NCBI GenBank assembly: GCA_020186115.1
Contig: WSYJ01000001.1
Span: 1,240,001-1,304,000 of the forward strand
Direction: 5' to 3'
DNA length: 64,000 nucleotides
Source of the DNA: Histomonas meleagridis
Taxonomy: Eukaryota; Parabasalia; Tritrichomonadida; Dientamoebidae
Below, one piece after another: positions 1-9,574 of the stretch. The position numbers were made by a program, and so were the translations under genes. The stretch's first letter is position 1, and each line of letters begins with the position of its first letter. A model generated the notes under the pieces. That model did no database searches, was not told where the DNA came from, and worked only from the letters and a program-made list of their open reading frames with translations.

Positions 1-2
1 GT

Positions 3-1049
3 CAATTATTATATTCCTCATTTGTTTCTCGTGTAAATGGCGCTGTTACATGTCTTTTATATTTGAAAGAACTTGAATCAAGTGAAAGAACCATTTTAAA
101 GACTTCACAAAAAATCTTCAAAATGTTTTATCAATATCTTATCGACATTGATTCACAAGAATCGTTATTCTTACTTGAACGAATGATTGAGCAAACCCTA
201 ATTAAGCCCAAATCAGTTCGTGTTAAGCGTTCATTATTTTTTTCACATTATTTAAAGCCATATGAATTTTCCATATTAAAACATTCACAGTTTAGTGAAG
301 AATTCTTCTCAAACATTGATAAACTAAAGAATAATGGATGGGAGCTTCAAAAGAAATATGTTTCCGAAGGATCAAATCCATTAAATTTAGCACGCGCCAT
401 CCGTAATGACGATGAAGAACAACTTCGACTAATATCATCACAATCTAATTTCGACATTAACTTGAAAATTAAACCATCTCTTTATGAACGATGTTCATTT
501 ATTAACCAAACAAATGTACCACTTATTGAATATGCTGCATTTTTCGGTGCGATTAAATGTTTCCGATTTTTAATGATTAATGGAGCTGACTTAAAGAATA
601 CTGGAACTTATGCAATTGCTGGTGGAAATGATGAGATAATTCATTTATGTGAACAAAACCATTCGACTTTTATTGGTTCGTATGAAACTGCTATTGAATT
701 TCATCGAAATGATATTTTTCATTATATTTATGATAATAATTTTGCCGGAAAAGATGATTTAACTACATTAGGGAAAAAATGTATTATACATAATAACTAT
801 GAAATTTTTTCTTTTTTAATTGAGCATGGATTAAAAGTGAATGAGAATTTTTTGAATGAATCTTTGAAACTCGGTAATATGTATTATTGTAAATACTTAG
901 TCGAAAGAACTAAAGTTCCAAATGATATATTATTAAAATCTGTGGTTTCAATGAATACTGAAATTGTGAAATATATTGTGCAAAATGGCGCCGATGTTAA
1001 TATGAAAGATTCACATTTAGTTTTTTTGTCTTATTTTGTACGCCTTTAA
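3..1049 (+). CDS. Ankyrin/DUF3447-type protein, 5' end outside window
   Basis: The reading frame is open to the first bases of the window, so the start lies outside. The visible part is an alpha-helical N-terminal region followed by ankyrin-type repeats of the DUF3447 style (NVPLIEYAAFFGAIKCFRFL, then AGGNDEIIHLCEQNHSTF and later a copy ending GADVNMKD). This family is strongly expanded in trichomonads; the repeats are protein-binding modules and no partner can be inferred. The frame ends at 1047-1049 inside a T-rich insert exactly between two ankyrin repeats, and further repeats follow in other frames to 1850. It is either a gene with unusual intervening sequences or a decaying gene. Confidence 0.75.
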   Translation, partial: QLLYSSFVSRVNGAVTCLLYLKELESSERTILKTSQKIFKMFYQYLIDIDSQESLFLLERMIEQTLIKPKSVRVKRSLFFSHYLKPYEFSILKHSQFSEEFFSNIDKLKNNGWELQKKYVSEGSNPLNLARAIRNDDEEQLRLISSQSNFDINLKIKPSLYERCSFINQTNVPLIEYAAFFGAIKCFRFLMINGADLKNTGTYAIAGGNDEIIHLCEQNHSTFIGSYETAIEFHRNDIFHYIYDNNFAGKDDLTTLGKKCIIHNNYEIFSFLIEHGLKVNENFLNESLKLGNMYYCKYLVERTKVPNDILLKSVVSMNTEIVKYIVQNGADVNMKDSHLVFLSYFVRL

Positions 1050-1850
1050 TGATTGCTTGTTGTTGGGGACGATCTGAAACTGTTCGGTATCTTTTAGAAC
1101 AAAAAGGTATTGATGTTAATGCTAAAGAAATCTTTTTGATTGTTTTAGTGTTTATTTTAATCATTTTTTGGTATTTATATGTTATGTATTGGACTGCTTT
1201 TACATATGCTTGCGATAAAGGCTCAACATCATCTGTTAAATCACTTTTGAAACAAAACACAATTAATTCAAATGAAAAAGATGTTTATTTATGAGATGTG
1301 AAATTTATTTTATTTGATTTCTTGTTTATTGTTTTGATTTGGTATTTGTTTTAATGTTATTGGACACCTTTAATGCATGCTTGTAATAATGGACATTTGA
1401 GAGTTGCTAAAATACTTTTAAGCATTCAAGAAATTGATTATAATGAAAAAGATATATTTTTATTTTATTTAAAGTTTGTTTGATGGATTTATGGTTTGAA
1501 TATAAAATCTGGAATTAATATAAATGATTTTGGACTGCTTTAATGCGTGCTTGTAATAATGGCCATGTGGGAATTGTTAAAATGCTTCTGAAAAAAGATG
1601 GAATTGATTTTAATGGAACATCAATTTATATAAATATTTTGAGGTTTATTTGATGACCTTAATGTTTAAGGTTGAAATTTGGCGTTTGTTGTTTAGTTTT
1701 AGGTCTTCATTGATGCGTGCTTGTGGAAATGGTCATGTCGAAGTGGTTAAATTACTTCTTGACCAAGAAGGAATTATAGTCGACAGCCGCTCAAAATCAA
1801 CTAAAAATCCTGAAATAAGAGAACTATTACAGTCAAAGGGTTACATATAA
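1040..1850 (+). pseudogene. Continuation of ankyrin repeats, split by T-rich inserts
   Basis: Four further ankyrin repeats can be read: PLMIACCWGRSETVRYLLEQ, TAFTYACDKGSTSSVKSLLK, TPLMHACNNGHLRVAKILL and TALMRACNNGHVGIVKMLLK. A last one, SLMRACGNGHVEVVKLLLDQ, closes with a normal C-terminus at 1848-1850 (TAA). Between repeats lie T-rich stretches of roughly 40-90 bases, always at the same place in the repeat: after G-I-D-x-N-x-K-D and before W-T-P/A-L-M. Some stretches carry stops or change frame. I call it a pseudogene by default. Spliced non-canonical introns are the alternative; no GT...AG or trichomonad branch-point consensus is visible. Confidence 0.6.
1129..1702 (+). repeat. T-rich inserts between successive ankyrin repeats
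   Basis: Inserts near 1129-1197, 1277-1357, 1446-1529 and 1618-1702 share short strings such as TTTATTTGAT, TTTATTTTATTT and TTTGTTTT, and separate ankyrin units about 165-180 bases apart. Ankyrin unit and insert appear to have been duplicated together. A similar insert (TTTATTTGTTTTATTTC) follows a lone ankyrin relic near 7830. Confidence 0.5.
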
Positions 1851-1947
1851 TCCCGTTAACCGAATAGTAAAACCTTATCATTTTATGGCACGATAGATTT
1901 TTTTTGAAAACATTTGAGTCTTTTACATTTTACAACGTTCATTTAAA

Positions 1948-1976
1948 TTAACCGTTTTATGAAAGGAGACCGTTAG
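1948..1976 (+). promoter_or_regulatory. Myb-like (AACGGTY) motif pair before the 1989 gene
   Basis: TTAACCGTTTT at 1948-1958 and GACCGTTAG at 1968-1976 lie 13-40 bases before the ATG at 1989. They resemble the Myb recognition-type elements of trichomonad core promoters and recur before many genes in this window. The call rests on motif and position only. Confidence 0.45.
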
Positions 1977-1988
1977 ATAATAACTCAG

Positions 1989-3268
1989 ATGAATTCGGGA
2001 AAAGCTGAAACTCTCATAAAAGTTATCAATAATCCCGATTCATCTGTTTTTGATCTCCTTGATTCAGGAGGGAACTTCGTTTATTTGAATAATGATAAAA
2101 TAAAATCTGCAACATTGTATTTTTAGTTTATAAATCCAGTTTACAAAAAAATGCTGAAAAAATATTAAGACTATGTTTTTCAGATGATGAAGAGTATGGT
2201 CCTCGTTCATTTTTATTGTTCACAAAAAAAAATTCTGATTTTCTCGAAGTATTTCTCACAGAAGATTTATTTTATTCGGCTGTTACATCTCTTTTCACTA
2301 CTTCCCCAAACATTATTCTTATCAGTCGTGCTGCTTCAATAATGAAATTAATGGTTACAGAATTTCCAAATCGAAGTAATGAGTTCTGTGGACTTTTATT
2401 TCAATTTCTTCCATATTGTTATGAATCAGGGGTAATTGATTTATTTGAAAGTATTTGTAGCTTCACCTCAGAACTCGAAGAAACACAACATTCATTTATT
2501 GAATCTCATTTTCCTGATTATATCATGAACGAAATCAAAGATACCAAGGACAACGATCTTATTTTTGGTCTCCTTCGTATTGTTCGACATGCAGCCGAGA
2601 ATAAAGTCCTAAAGGACTCATTCCACAAACCGGAGTACGTTAATATAATTTATCCGTTAATTGAACACAATTCAATTACAGTTTTGAATGAACTTTGGCG
2701 GTTAATTTACACGTTAACGTCCCCCTCCACGTTATCAGAGCTCAATAAATTTGTCAAAAAATCAATTTATAATATCACAGAACCATATGATACAGTTGAC
2801 TCTTACCGTGTTTTTTGTATTGATTTCTTGGCGCAAATGCTTTATTATCAAAATGAGTATATGAAATGCCTAGATAACTTTCAAGTTCAACAAGTCGTCC
2901 TTCGGTTGATTGTACAATTTCCAGAGTCCACTAATTTAATGGGTGCTGTGTTTCGATTCATTGAAAATAGTATCATGTTTCCTTATCTTTCGTCCGAAAT
3001 GATCATTAACTTCGTACCACTCATGGTGATTGAAGCAACAAATAAAACAAGAACAGCGACTGCTGCAAATTGTTATTTGGTCCTGGAGAAAATAGATACG
3101 TATCGAAAAACTAACAAAAAATTAAATGAACTTCTTACGAAGGTCGACTTGTTTGAGGACTTCGCGAACAGGAAGTTGAAAATTTACAGAAAACTTGTCA
3201 ATAACCCTTATGGAGGAGAAATCATAAACTCAATCAAAAGGCTACCTTCATCATTCCTTTTGGGATGA
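1989..3268 (+). pseudogene. Helical-repeat protein with frameshift (weakly SAPS-like)
   Basis: An ATG at 1989 follows two Myb-like boxes and opens a frame beginning MNSGKAETLIKVINNPDSSV, which stops at TAG within a T homopolymer near 2119-2125. Adding one base there joins it to the long frame that runs to TGA at 3266-3268. The joined product would be about 426 aa of alpha-helical repeats. The opening (N-P-D-S-S-V-F-D-L-L, then a run on fibre-like helices) faintly recalls SIT4-phosphatase-associated SAPS proteins, but I do not consider this proven. The rest of the frame is intact, so a homopolymer sequencing error is as likely as a recent inactivating mutation. Confidence 0.55.
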
Positions 3269-3780
3269 ATAGGCATGTGGATATAGTTCTCATAGAAAAG
3301 AAGAACTTCTTGTTTTTTCTTGGATTCATTGTTAAATAAAAATAAATCTTTCTTTAAATGTCACTTTTAAGACGATAGTAACTACCGACCGTTTAATTAA
3401 AAACAAATCACAATAACTTTTCCCCTGTCCGTCATGTTGGATATCCCAATACAATAAATATTTTGTTAACAAAGCTGCATAATTTCTGCGTTTCCCTTAT
3501 TTCATCTTTAATTTTTCCAGTAAATTATAATAGAGTTGTAAACGATTGCCTCGTTCTGGGCATCTCAGTGATGTTGCTGAAAAGGTATCTAATTTCTCTT
3601 AATATAGAATCTTTTTTTTTTTTTTTTTGAAGAAGGTGTTAATTAAAATATACACATTCCAATTTTTGCTGTTTCATAAATTAGAGATTCATAAATATTC
3701 CATTTTGTTCCAAAAATGAAAATAATTTTATAATTCCCACTTTGATTACATAAACAATCCAATTTTTTAATGTTGTGTTT
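3269..3780. other. Intergenic, no gene seen
   Basis: AT-rich spacer with an uninterrupted T run at about 3610-3627. No open frame with recognisable content on either strand. Confidence 0.6.
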
Positions 3781-4130
3781 TCATTTAATAAATGGATAAC
3801 AAAATGGTAAATTTATATATATAATAACTTGTTTCTGAGATATTGATTGATTTCTTAAAGAAACCAAATTATTTTCTCCTAATTTTTCTAATTTATTATC
3901 ATAAAAATATTTAAAGATATCATTTTTATGAAACTTAATTTCTACTTCATATGCACCTTCAAATGATGAATGATTTTGTTCACAGAAATGAATAATTTCT
4001 TCACTTCCACCTGCAACTGGATTATGTTTTTGAGAATCATTCATAAGTGAATATTTAAAATATTTAACTGATCCAAAAAATTCAGCACAATCAATTAATG
4101 CATAACAAGCAAAAATTAAATGAATATGGG
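3781..4130 (-). pseudogene. Relic of a DUF3447/ankyrin gene
   Basis: The minus strand encodes AGGSEEIIHFCEQNHSSFEG followed by AYEVEIKFHKNDIFKYFYDN. This is nearly the same segment as AGGNDEIIHLCEQNHSTFIG in the left-edge ankyrin gene. Homology continues toward 4130 with loss of frame (EYLKYLTDPKN-like, then FAQSINA-like codons). Only this short block survives, without start or downstream repeats. A second, more eroded copy lies at about 33.98-34.21 kb. Confidence 0.75.
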
Positions 4131-4193
4131 AAATTTAATTCATATAATTTTATTACTTGTTCGACTGTTGATTGAAGATTATCTTGTGTTAAG

Positions 4194-4677
4194 TTAAAAA
4201 CAAATCTTTCAAGTTTGCACAAGAACTCCATCAAAGAGCATTTGTTCAAACAAAGATTCACAATTTCATTCTTCTCAAATTAAGAGGAAAACAGAAAATA
4301 GTGACGTTTGGGTTGAAGGACAGCCTGTTTCTCAAACTAAATCCACTGCCAATGTGATATTAACATCTGATTTCAACATTGGTGCTAATTTAAAACGATT
4401 TTCATCAAAAATTCTCACAGAAGAAGATATTAATCTTTTACAAAACGGTGCACCCGTCAACTCTGAGCTTTCGCTTGATGAATGGCGCTATGCGAATTGC
4501 TTGTCCGCAAGTTACACTGAATATTTCGTTGACAAGTTTCAAAGTCCTGATTTTATTCACAATTTCGAAATAGAAATGCCAACCAACATTCTAGCAGATA
4601 TACGAGCAAGAACTCCTTATATTACACCCACTCAAAGTAACGATCTCCTCGAAGAAATCAGCATTGACACAAATTAA
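4194..4677 (+). pseudogene. Truncated gene, C-terminal part only
   Basis: An open frame without any ATG runs from the stop at 4191-4193 to TAA at 4675-4677. It encodes a Ser/Thr/Lys-rich part (TENSDVWVEGQPVSQTKST) and then a more ordered tail (LTEEDINLLQNGAPVNSELS; SLDEWRYANCLSASYTEYFV). Codon use and amino-acid composition look like real coding DNA. The lack of a start suggests a 5'-truncated gene. I do not recognise the family. Confidence 0.45.
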
Positions 4678-4844
4678 AATTGTTTAAACGTTAATACAGC
4701 TCTTTATTTTTTTCAGAAGCTTAATCATGTGCAAATTATTTTTTTGTTAATTTCAAAATTTTGAAATTAATTTTGAGATTTACTTTGAACATTGTTTCAT
4801 AAAAAAAGCGTATATAAACAAACAAAACTTTATTGATATTACAT

Positions 4845-5231
4845 TTAACGAACCAAAACATTGATAATAACATGATCGATCGAGGGACGTGGAATTTCAA
4901 ACCTTATGTTTTTCTTCTTTGCAACAAATTCTTTGTTTTTCTTTATTACATAAGACCCTAGTGCTTTTGCAGCTTTTTTGGTTCTTGTTTTTTGAATTGG
5001 AAGTATAAGCAAACCTAATAACCCAAAGCTTGAGACCACCATAACAACATATAACCAAACTGGGAAAAATGCTGTTTTTAATATATCATTTAAAGATAAA
5101 AGAATTTGTTTCCATTCTTGTTCTGGAATTATTTCATTAATTGATGTATAAGAAACCCACTCTACTCGAGGGCAAAAGAAGATACCTCTTCCATTATATT
5201 GTATTGCTATTATTTTCTCTTGTCTTTTCAT
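4845..5231 (-). CDS. Golgin-A7/ERF4-like membrane protein
   Basis: 128 aa. The order is a short beta-rich N-terminus, a helix IPEQEWKQILLSLNDIL (about residues 35-51), a hydrophobic hairpin or membrane segment (FFPVWLYVVMVVSSFGLLGL, about 55-76), a basic helix, and a C-terminal stretch reading FVAKKKNIRFEIPRPSIDHV. This resembles the Golgin-A7/ERF4 family, the accessory subunits of DHHC palmitoyltransferases that act at ER/Golgi membranes; the length also fits. The match is from pattern, not search, and a generic small membrane protein is the alternative. A GGGGCGCCC palindrome lies about 17-30 bases before the ATG. Confidence 0.45.
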   Translation of the reverse strand: MKRQEKIIAIQYNGRGIFFCPRVEWVSYTSINEIIPEQEWKQILLSLNDILKTAFFPVWLYVVMVVSSFGLLGLLILPIQKTRTKKAAKALGSYVIKKNKEFVAKKKNIRFEIPRPSIDHVIINVLVR

Positions 5232-5247
5232 TTTCTACTCCCTAAAA

Positions 5248-5262
5248 TTCGGGGCGCCCTGA
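5248..5262 (-). promoter_or_regulatory. GGGGCGCCC palindrome before the 5231 gene
   Basis: On the gene strand this reads TCAGGGCGCCCCGAA, ending 17 bases before the ATG at 5231. Nearly the same string (TCAGGGCGCCCCAA) precedes the gene starting at 9414, and related GC-rich palindromes precede other genes. A leading TCA is compatible with a trichomonad initiator. Confidence 0.45.
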
Positions 5263-5558
5263 AAAATATCAAGAAAAAAGTCAAATTCGTTAAATCATAA
5301 AACAAGTTTTCTACCTAAATTGTATGTATAGCTGCGTATTTAGTAATCCTGGTTAAGTGTTTTACAAATGTCTTTTGATGAATAAAAATTTTTCATCAAT
5401 AATTCAATGCCTAAAACCTTTCCAAAGAAAGCTGTGTAATTCCAACTTACGCGCACAATTCACTTAAAGTTCAGTTGTTTGGTCAAAAAAATACGAAAAT
5501 AAAAATTCATGAAATGTTTATAAATGATTTCATGTGATTTGATCTCACTCACTCTATA

Positions 5559-7400
5559 TTATTTCTTTTGTTGATTCTTAGCGTTTGGTGCTGAAGCCGT
5601 TCTTCTTTGTGGCAAATATTTTCTTAAGAATTGGAATTCGCGTAACACATCTAATGTTGTTGTTCTATTCCACATATTTAATTTTAGCTCTGTAGGAGGT
5701 ATCTCTAGTACCTGGTTTTCTACCAATTCCAATTTTTCAAATCCAGGAATGAACATAACGTTCAATTTCTTTGCAAGTTGTTTAAATGGTATATCATCTT
5801 GCATTATTTCGTCCTTTTTAGTATTCATTAGTATGTACGCGACTGTACCTTTTTTTAGACTTGGGCAAACAGATTGTAAAATTTCATCATTTTTAGATTT
5901 TGGTGAAAGGTTTGGAATCATTAAGATAAGTCCTGTGATTTGCTTTAAATAATTTAATTTCTTTTCTACGCATTGTTCGAAAGCAGTTGCAAACGAATGC
6001 CATAAAATAACGTTGGAGAACGTTAATCTGTTTGGATTTGACAGAACTCTGTTCGAGAGTTTGACATCAAGCAACGAAACAAAGACATCAAACATAAAGG
6101 AGTTGATAGATGAGGTGAACCCTAAACTCGCCCTCACAATATCGAATACCTCCTGAAAATCTGCTAACAAACTGTCGACTTCGAACTTTGCTTGGATGAA
6201 ACGATTGGAAAGAATTTCGAAATTAGTTAACATCGGAAATACTATTTCTCTTGTTTGGATGTTGATGATGTTTTCAAGCCTCTTAAGAAAATCTTTTGTA
6301 TATGACTTACTGTTCTTTTCTTTTCGAGGATTTAGTTGGATTAAAAGATATAATGTTATATGTGTTAATAGCTTCGATTCATTATCTGTTTTCATTGACA
6401 ATGGAGCATTTTTGTATTTGTCGAAGAATAAATCGGCAAATTGCTTATACTCATTTTTATCTGTTTCTTTCAATAAGATCCCGGACTCTAAAATAAGGCC
6501 ATAGATTGGAAACACTGCAGGTGGTAATTCGAGTTTACGATCTGAATCTAAATATGAAGGATTTGACGATTGTGAAAATCTTTGCATCAGTAATTTGGGC
6601 ATTAAAGCCATAATGCGGGCAAATCGCTGTTCCTTTGTTTCTTGCTTCATTGGTACAATTTTCTCCTTTTCTTTCTCTTTTTCTTCGGAATTTGGAGATT
6701 GTGATTCATCTTCAACTGCTGTTGTTGGTGAAGCTTCACTTGTTTTGCGTGCTCTGGATACTTTACGACGTCGTTTTGTTTCAGTGTTAGATGTATTTTT
6801 AGTATTAATATTTGATGAATCTCCTTTAGGTGATTGAGCTCGATCATCGCCACCAGAATTATCAACTTCTTCATCACTGTATTCGATAAGGTCAGCATAA
6901 CTATTGCTTTCCTCTTCAGAATTTGTTTGATTAACTTGTTCTGGTGTAGTTTCTGGGACAACGGGTTCGCTTGGTACTACATCTTGTGGTTTACTAATGA
7001 TATCGAACTGACATGAAAGATTAAGAAATGGTGGAATTGAGCGATTTGTACTCATTCCAATTGTAAAGTCTGTCTCTTTCGAATTAATACGTTTTCCAAT
7101 GTCAAGGACAAGTTTACCATAGATCTTTGGAGTATTATCGGGAGTATATCGATGAAGAACAATAATAATGTTTTTTTGTTTAACAACACCATTAGATTTA
7201 CTGACTGTGAAAGTTCGACGTGCTTTACATTCACAATTAAAATAAAGTTCTCCTTTGGAATCTGGGCGAACATATTTGGATTCGACAGTTGTCTTTCCAT
7301 TTCGGCACGTTATTATAAACCCGCTATCGAGTTGACGACGGATGGAAACTGATTTGAGAACAATGAGGACATCAGCTACGATTTTGCCTTTTTTGGACAT
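5559..7400 (-). CDS. NT-C2 domain protein with dilute-like C-terminus
   Basis: 613 aa. The first ~135 residues form a C2-like beta sandwich of the NT-C2 (EEIG1/EHBP1 N-terminal) type: GKIVADVLIVLKSVSI at the start, then IYGKLVLDIGKRIN and FTIGMSTNRSIPPFLNLS. A Ser/Glu/Lys-rich disordered linker follows (about 140-245). The C-terminal ~350 residues are helical; SFMFDVFVSLLDVKLSNRVL and VILWHSFATAFEQ resemble the dilute (DIL) domain of cargo-binding proteins. NT-C2 proteins link membranes to the cytoskeleton or trafficking machinery, so a membrane-tethering role is inferred. The ATG is 11 bases downstream of a Myb-like box. Confidence 0.65.
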   Translation of the reverse strand: MSKKGKIVADVLIVLKSVSIRRQLDSGFIITCRNGKTTVESKYVRPDSKGELYFNCECKARRTFTVSKSNGVVKQKNIIIVLHRYTPDNTPKIYGKLVLDIGKRINSKETDFTIGMSTNRSIPPFLNLSCQFDIISKPQDVVPSEPVVPETTPEQVNQTNSEEESNSYADLIEYSDEEVDNSGGDDRAQSPKGDSSNINTKNTSNTETKRRRKVSRARKTSEASPTTAVEDESQSPNSEEKEKEKEKIVPMKQETKEQRFARIMALMPKLLMQRFSQSSNPSYLDSDRKLELPPAVFPIYGLILESGILLKETDKNEYKQFADLFFDKYKNAPLSMKTDNESKLLTHITLYLLIQLNPRKEKNSKSYTKDFLKRLENIINIQTREIVFPMLTNFEILSNRFIQAKFEVDSLLADFQEVFDIVRASLGFTSSINSFMFDVFVSLLDVKLSNRVLSNPNRLTFSNVILWHSFATAFEQCVEKKLNYLKQITGLILMIPNLSPKSKNDEILQSVCPSLKKGTVAYILMNTKKDEIMQDDIPFKQLAKKLNVMFIPGFEKLELVENQVLEIPPTELKLNMWNRTTTLDVLREFQFLRKYLPQRRTASAPNAKNQQKK

Positions 7401-7411
7401 TTATCTTCGGT

Positions 7412-7419
7412 GACCGTTT
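7412..7419 (-). promoter_or_regulatory. Myb-like box AAACGGTC before the NT-C2 gene
   Basis: AAACGGTC on the minus strand lies 12-19 bases before the ATG at 7400, the same arrangement as before several other genes here. Confidence 0.5.
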
Positions 7420-7744
7420 ATTTCAATACAAAACTTTTCTATGGATTGAACGACGATGTTTACTTTTCAATTGAAAAGCCGCAGAAAAAAAAAAAGGAAA
7501 TTGAGTTTATCAAGAATTTGAAAAATATGGACAATGTCCAGGCAATTTTAAATAAAATATAGTTTAATTTTATGAACCAACATTACTGCACTTGAGGTTT
7601 TCCAAAATCATCTAAAAAATCCATAAAAAATTGATAACTAATAATTTTGGAAAATTTCAAAATAATATTCGGGAATTATCAAAAATATTTAATTTAATAA
7701 TTTGATATTTCATAATAATATTTGGAAATTATTTTATTTATTTA

Positions 7745-7845
7745 AAATAGCACTTATAGTGGCATCTGAAAAAGGTTACACTGAAATAATTAAATTATTT
7801 ACTGAACAAAAAGGGATTGATATCAATGTTAAATACATTTATTTG
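7745..7845 (+). pseudogene. Lone ankyrin repeat relic with T-rich insert
   Basis: Reads VASEKGYTEIIKLFTEQKGI then DINVKYIYLFYFKFCIE and a stop. It is one ankyrin repeat followed by the same type of T-rich stretch seen between repeats at 1.1-1.7 kb. No flanking repeats or start remain. Confidence 0.6.
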
Positions 7846-8135
7846 TTTTATTTCAAATTCTGCATCGAATAATAACTCAAATTTATTTGATGTCCATTCT
7901 TTTTTCTTTGTTAACAATGCAATGCATTGTTTCATATTCCATTACTTTTCAGCTTATGTGTTGTCCCGTTATTTATTTTGTTCAATTGGATTTTGATTTG
8001 AATTTATGAAAAGCATTGATAAAAGGTGTTGATACAAAGAAAATATCACCAATAGCAAGAAGAGGAATAATAGATATAAAACTATCATCAATAAGCTCTT
8101 TAGATATTAACTTTTGTATTCTGATTTGGATGTTC

Positions 8136-8500
8136 TCATTTGCTTGTTGCTGATTTGTGGCAAATGGAAAAAAAGATCTTCTTTGGTGAGAACATGATAT
8201 AAAACACTAAGAAATTACTATTTTTAGGTGATTTTCGTGGCTTCTCTGGAAGTGCTGGTAAATCTAATGAAACTAAAATTTGGGAAATTAATGGCCTTTT
8301 TAAAATAACAGCATTGCGATTAGATGGATGATTTGGAACAACTTTCTTGATTTTGCTGAGTGAATATTCATAAATGTCATTTAAAATTGTCCAAACAAGT
8401 TCTGGTAGGGGTGCATTTTCACATGAATTTTTCAAATGATTAATGGTTCGATCTTTTATGGATTTGTAACTTTAGTTGATATACCATATTTAGAAGCTAT
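8136..8500 (-). pseudogene. Open fragment of unknown gene
   Basis: A minus-strand frame without ATG reads CENAPLPELVWTILNDIYEY, then SLSKIKKVVPNHPSNRNAVI, and ends with a hydrophobic FLVFYIMFSPKKIFFSI before the stop at 8136-8138. The frame can be followed upstream to about 8500 (KLQIHKDRTINHLKNS). Composition suggests former coding sequence. Not recognised. Confidence 0.35.
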
Positions 8501-8934
8501 AAAGTTTAATAACATGTATTAAAATGAATAAGATTACTAAATTAGAAATTATGAAGGTTTATTTTAACTAAAAGAGACCATTAAATATAAATTTTAGGGA
8601 AAAAAAATAATTTGTAATGAAAAAATCAATTATAAAAATTGTATCCAAATTCCACTAATGGATTTGATGTATACACATGGGATATCCAAAAACATATTTT
8701 CAAATGAACAATTTTTAATAATTATCTGTACAGATTTTTAGATAAAAATTTATATGGAAATTCATTGTAATTACAAGATTTATATAAATATATTTTAAAT
8801 TACAATTATAAACTCATATATACTTGATTCATGGTATTTTCTGTGATCAAGTTTGGATTTTGACCATGTAAAGCCTAATTACCTGCGTATAAATAAAGTA
8901 AACAAAATATTCGTCAGACGCAAAATTTCTGTGA

Positions 8935-9414
8935 TTATTTTGAGTTTCGATGTGTGCCAAGTGTTAAATATAATTTTTGCGTACGTGTACGCGTGGATGG
9001 TGAAACTAGAAGGTTTGGAGATGCTGCTTGATTAAAAATGCGCTCTTCTTCAATCTTTTCCTCATGAACACGTTGTGCTGTAGGTGACCTATAAAATCGA
9101 GTTGGCCCCTTGAGCTCTTGTGTTGGTAAAATGTAGTTTCGTACTGGAAATGGTGCTGGACGTATTTCTTTCCTTTGAACTTCGTTCGTTGTTTTAATTT
9201 TTCTTCTGCTGATTCTTGATGTGTGAACAGTATGAGATATTGTTTTTGGTTCCCTTTTTGTGAATTTTGTTGTTCTTTTTGCATTTTTATCAAGTTCTTT
9301 GTATTGTGCTTCTACAACCCGAAGACGTTGCCTCTGTTCAACAACACTCTTTCCATAGTCATCACAGGAATCTTCCATGGACTGAAGGAAAGAGTTTATT
9401 TTCTTCGAGTTCAT
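8935..9414 (-). CDS. Small basic protein, unknown
   Basis: 159 aa starting MNSKKINSFLQSMEDSCDDY. A short helical, probably coiled-coil N-terminus (about residues 1-45, SVVEQRQRLRVVEAQYKELD) is followed by an Arg/Lys/Thr-rich, probably disordered region with FYRSPTAQRVHEEKIEEERI and a basic tail. No signal peptide or membrane segment. The ATG is supported by a TCAGGGCGCCCC palindrome about 13-26 bases upstream. The family is not recognised; cytoskeletal or nucleic-acid binding would be guesses. Confidence 0.55.
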   Translation of the reverse strand: MNSKKINSFLQSMEDSCDDYGKSVVEQRQRLRVVEAQYKELDKNAKRTTKFTKREPKTISHTVHTSRISRRKIKTTNEVQRKEIRPAPFPVRNYILPTQELKGPTRFYRSPTAQRVHEEKIEEERIFNQAASPNLLVSPSTRTRTQKLYLTLGTHRNSK

Positions 9415-9426
9415 TGTGCAACGGGT

Positions 9427-9440
9427 TTGGGGCGCCCTGA
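9427..9440 (-). promoter_or_regulatory. GGGGCGCCC palindrome before the 9414 gene
   Basis: Gene-strand TCAGGGCGCCCCAA, about 13-26 bases before the ATG at 9414; it shares 12 bases with the element before the 5231 gene. The intervening DNA also contains CCGTTG. Confidence 0.45.
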
Positions 9441-9574
9441 TTGTTGATTTTTTTCATAAATATTTATTTACATAATTCTCACGAATAATCCAAAATTAAA
9501 TAATGAAAGAAGGAAAATTATACAATTTATATATCAAAAGTAATTTATATAAAATCCATTTATTAACCACAAAA

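Noticed and set aside
3610-3627. Long T homopolymer as functional tract
   Set aside because: Isolated run in a spacer with no adjacent gene start; likely simple slippage.
5749-7016. Several plus-strand frames and a minus-strand 104-aa frame
   Set aside because: They lie inside the NT-C2 gene in other frames and have no independent start signals.
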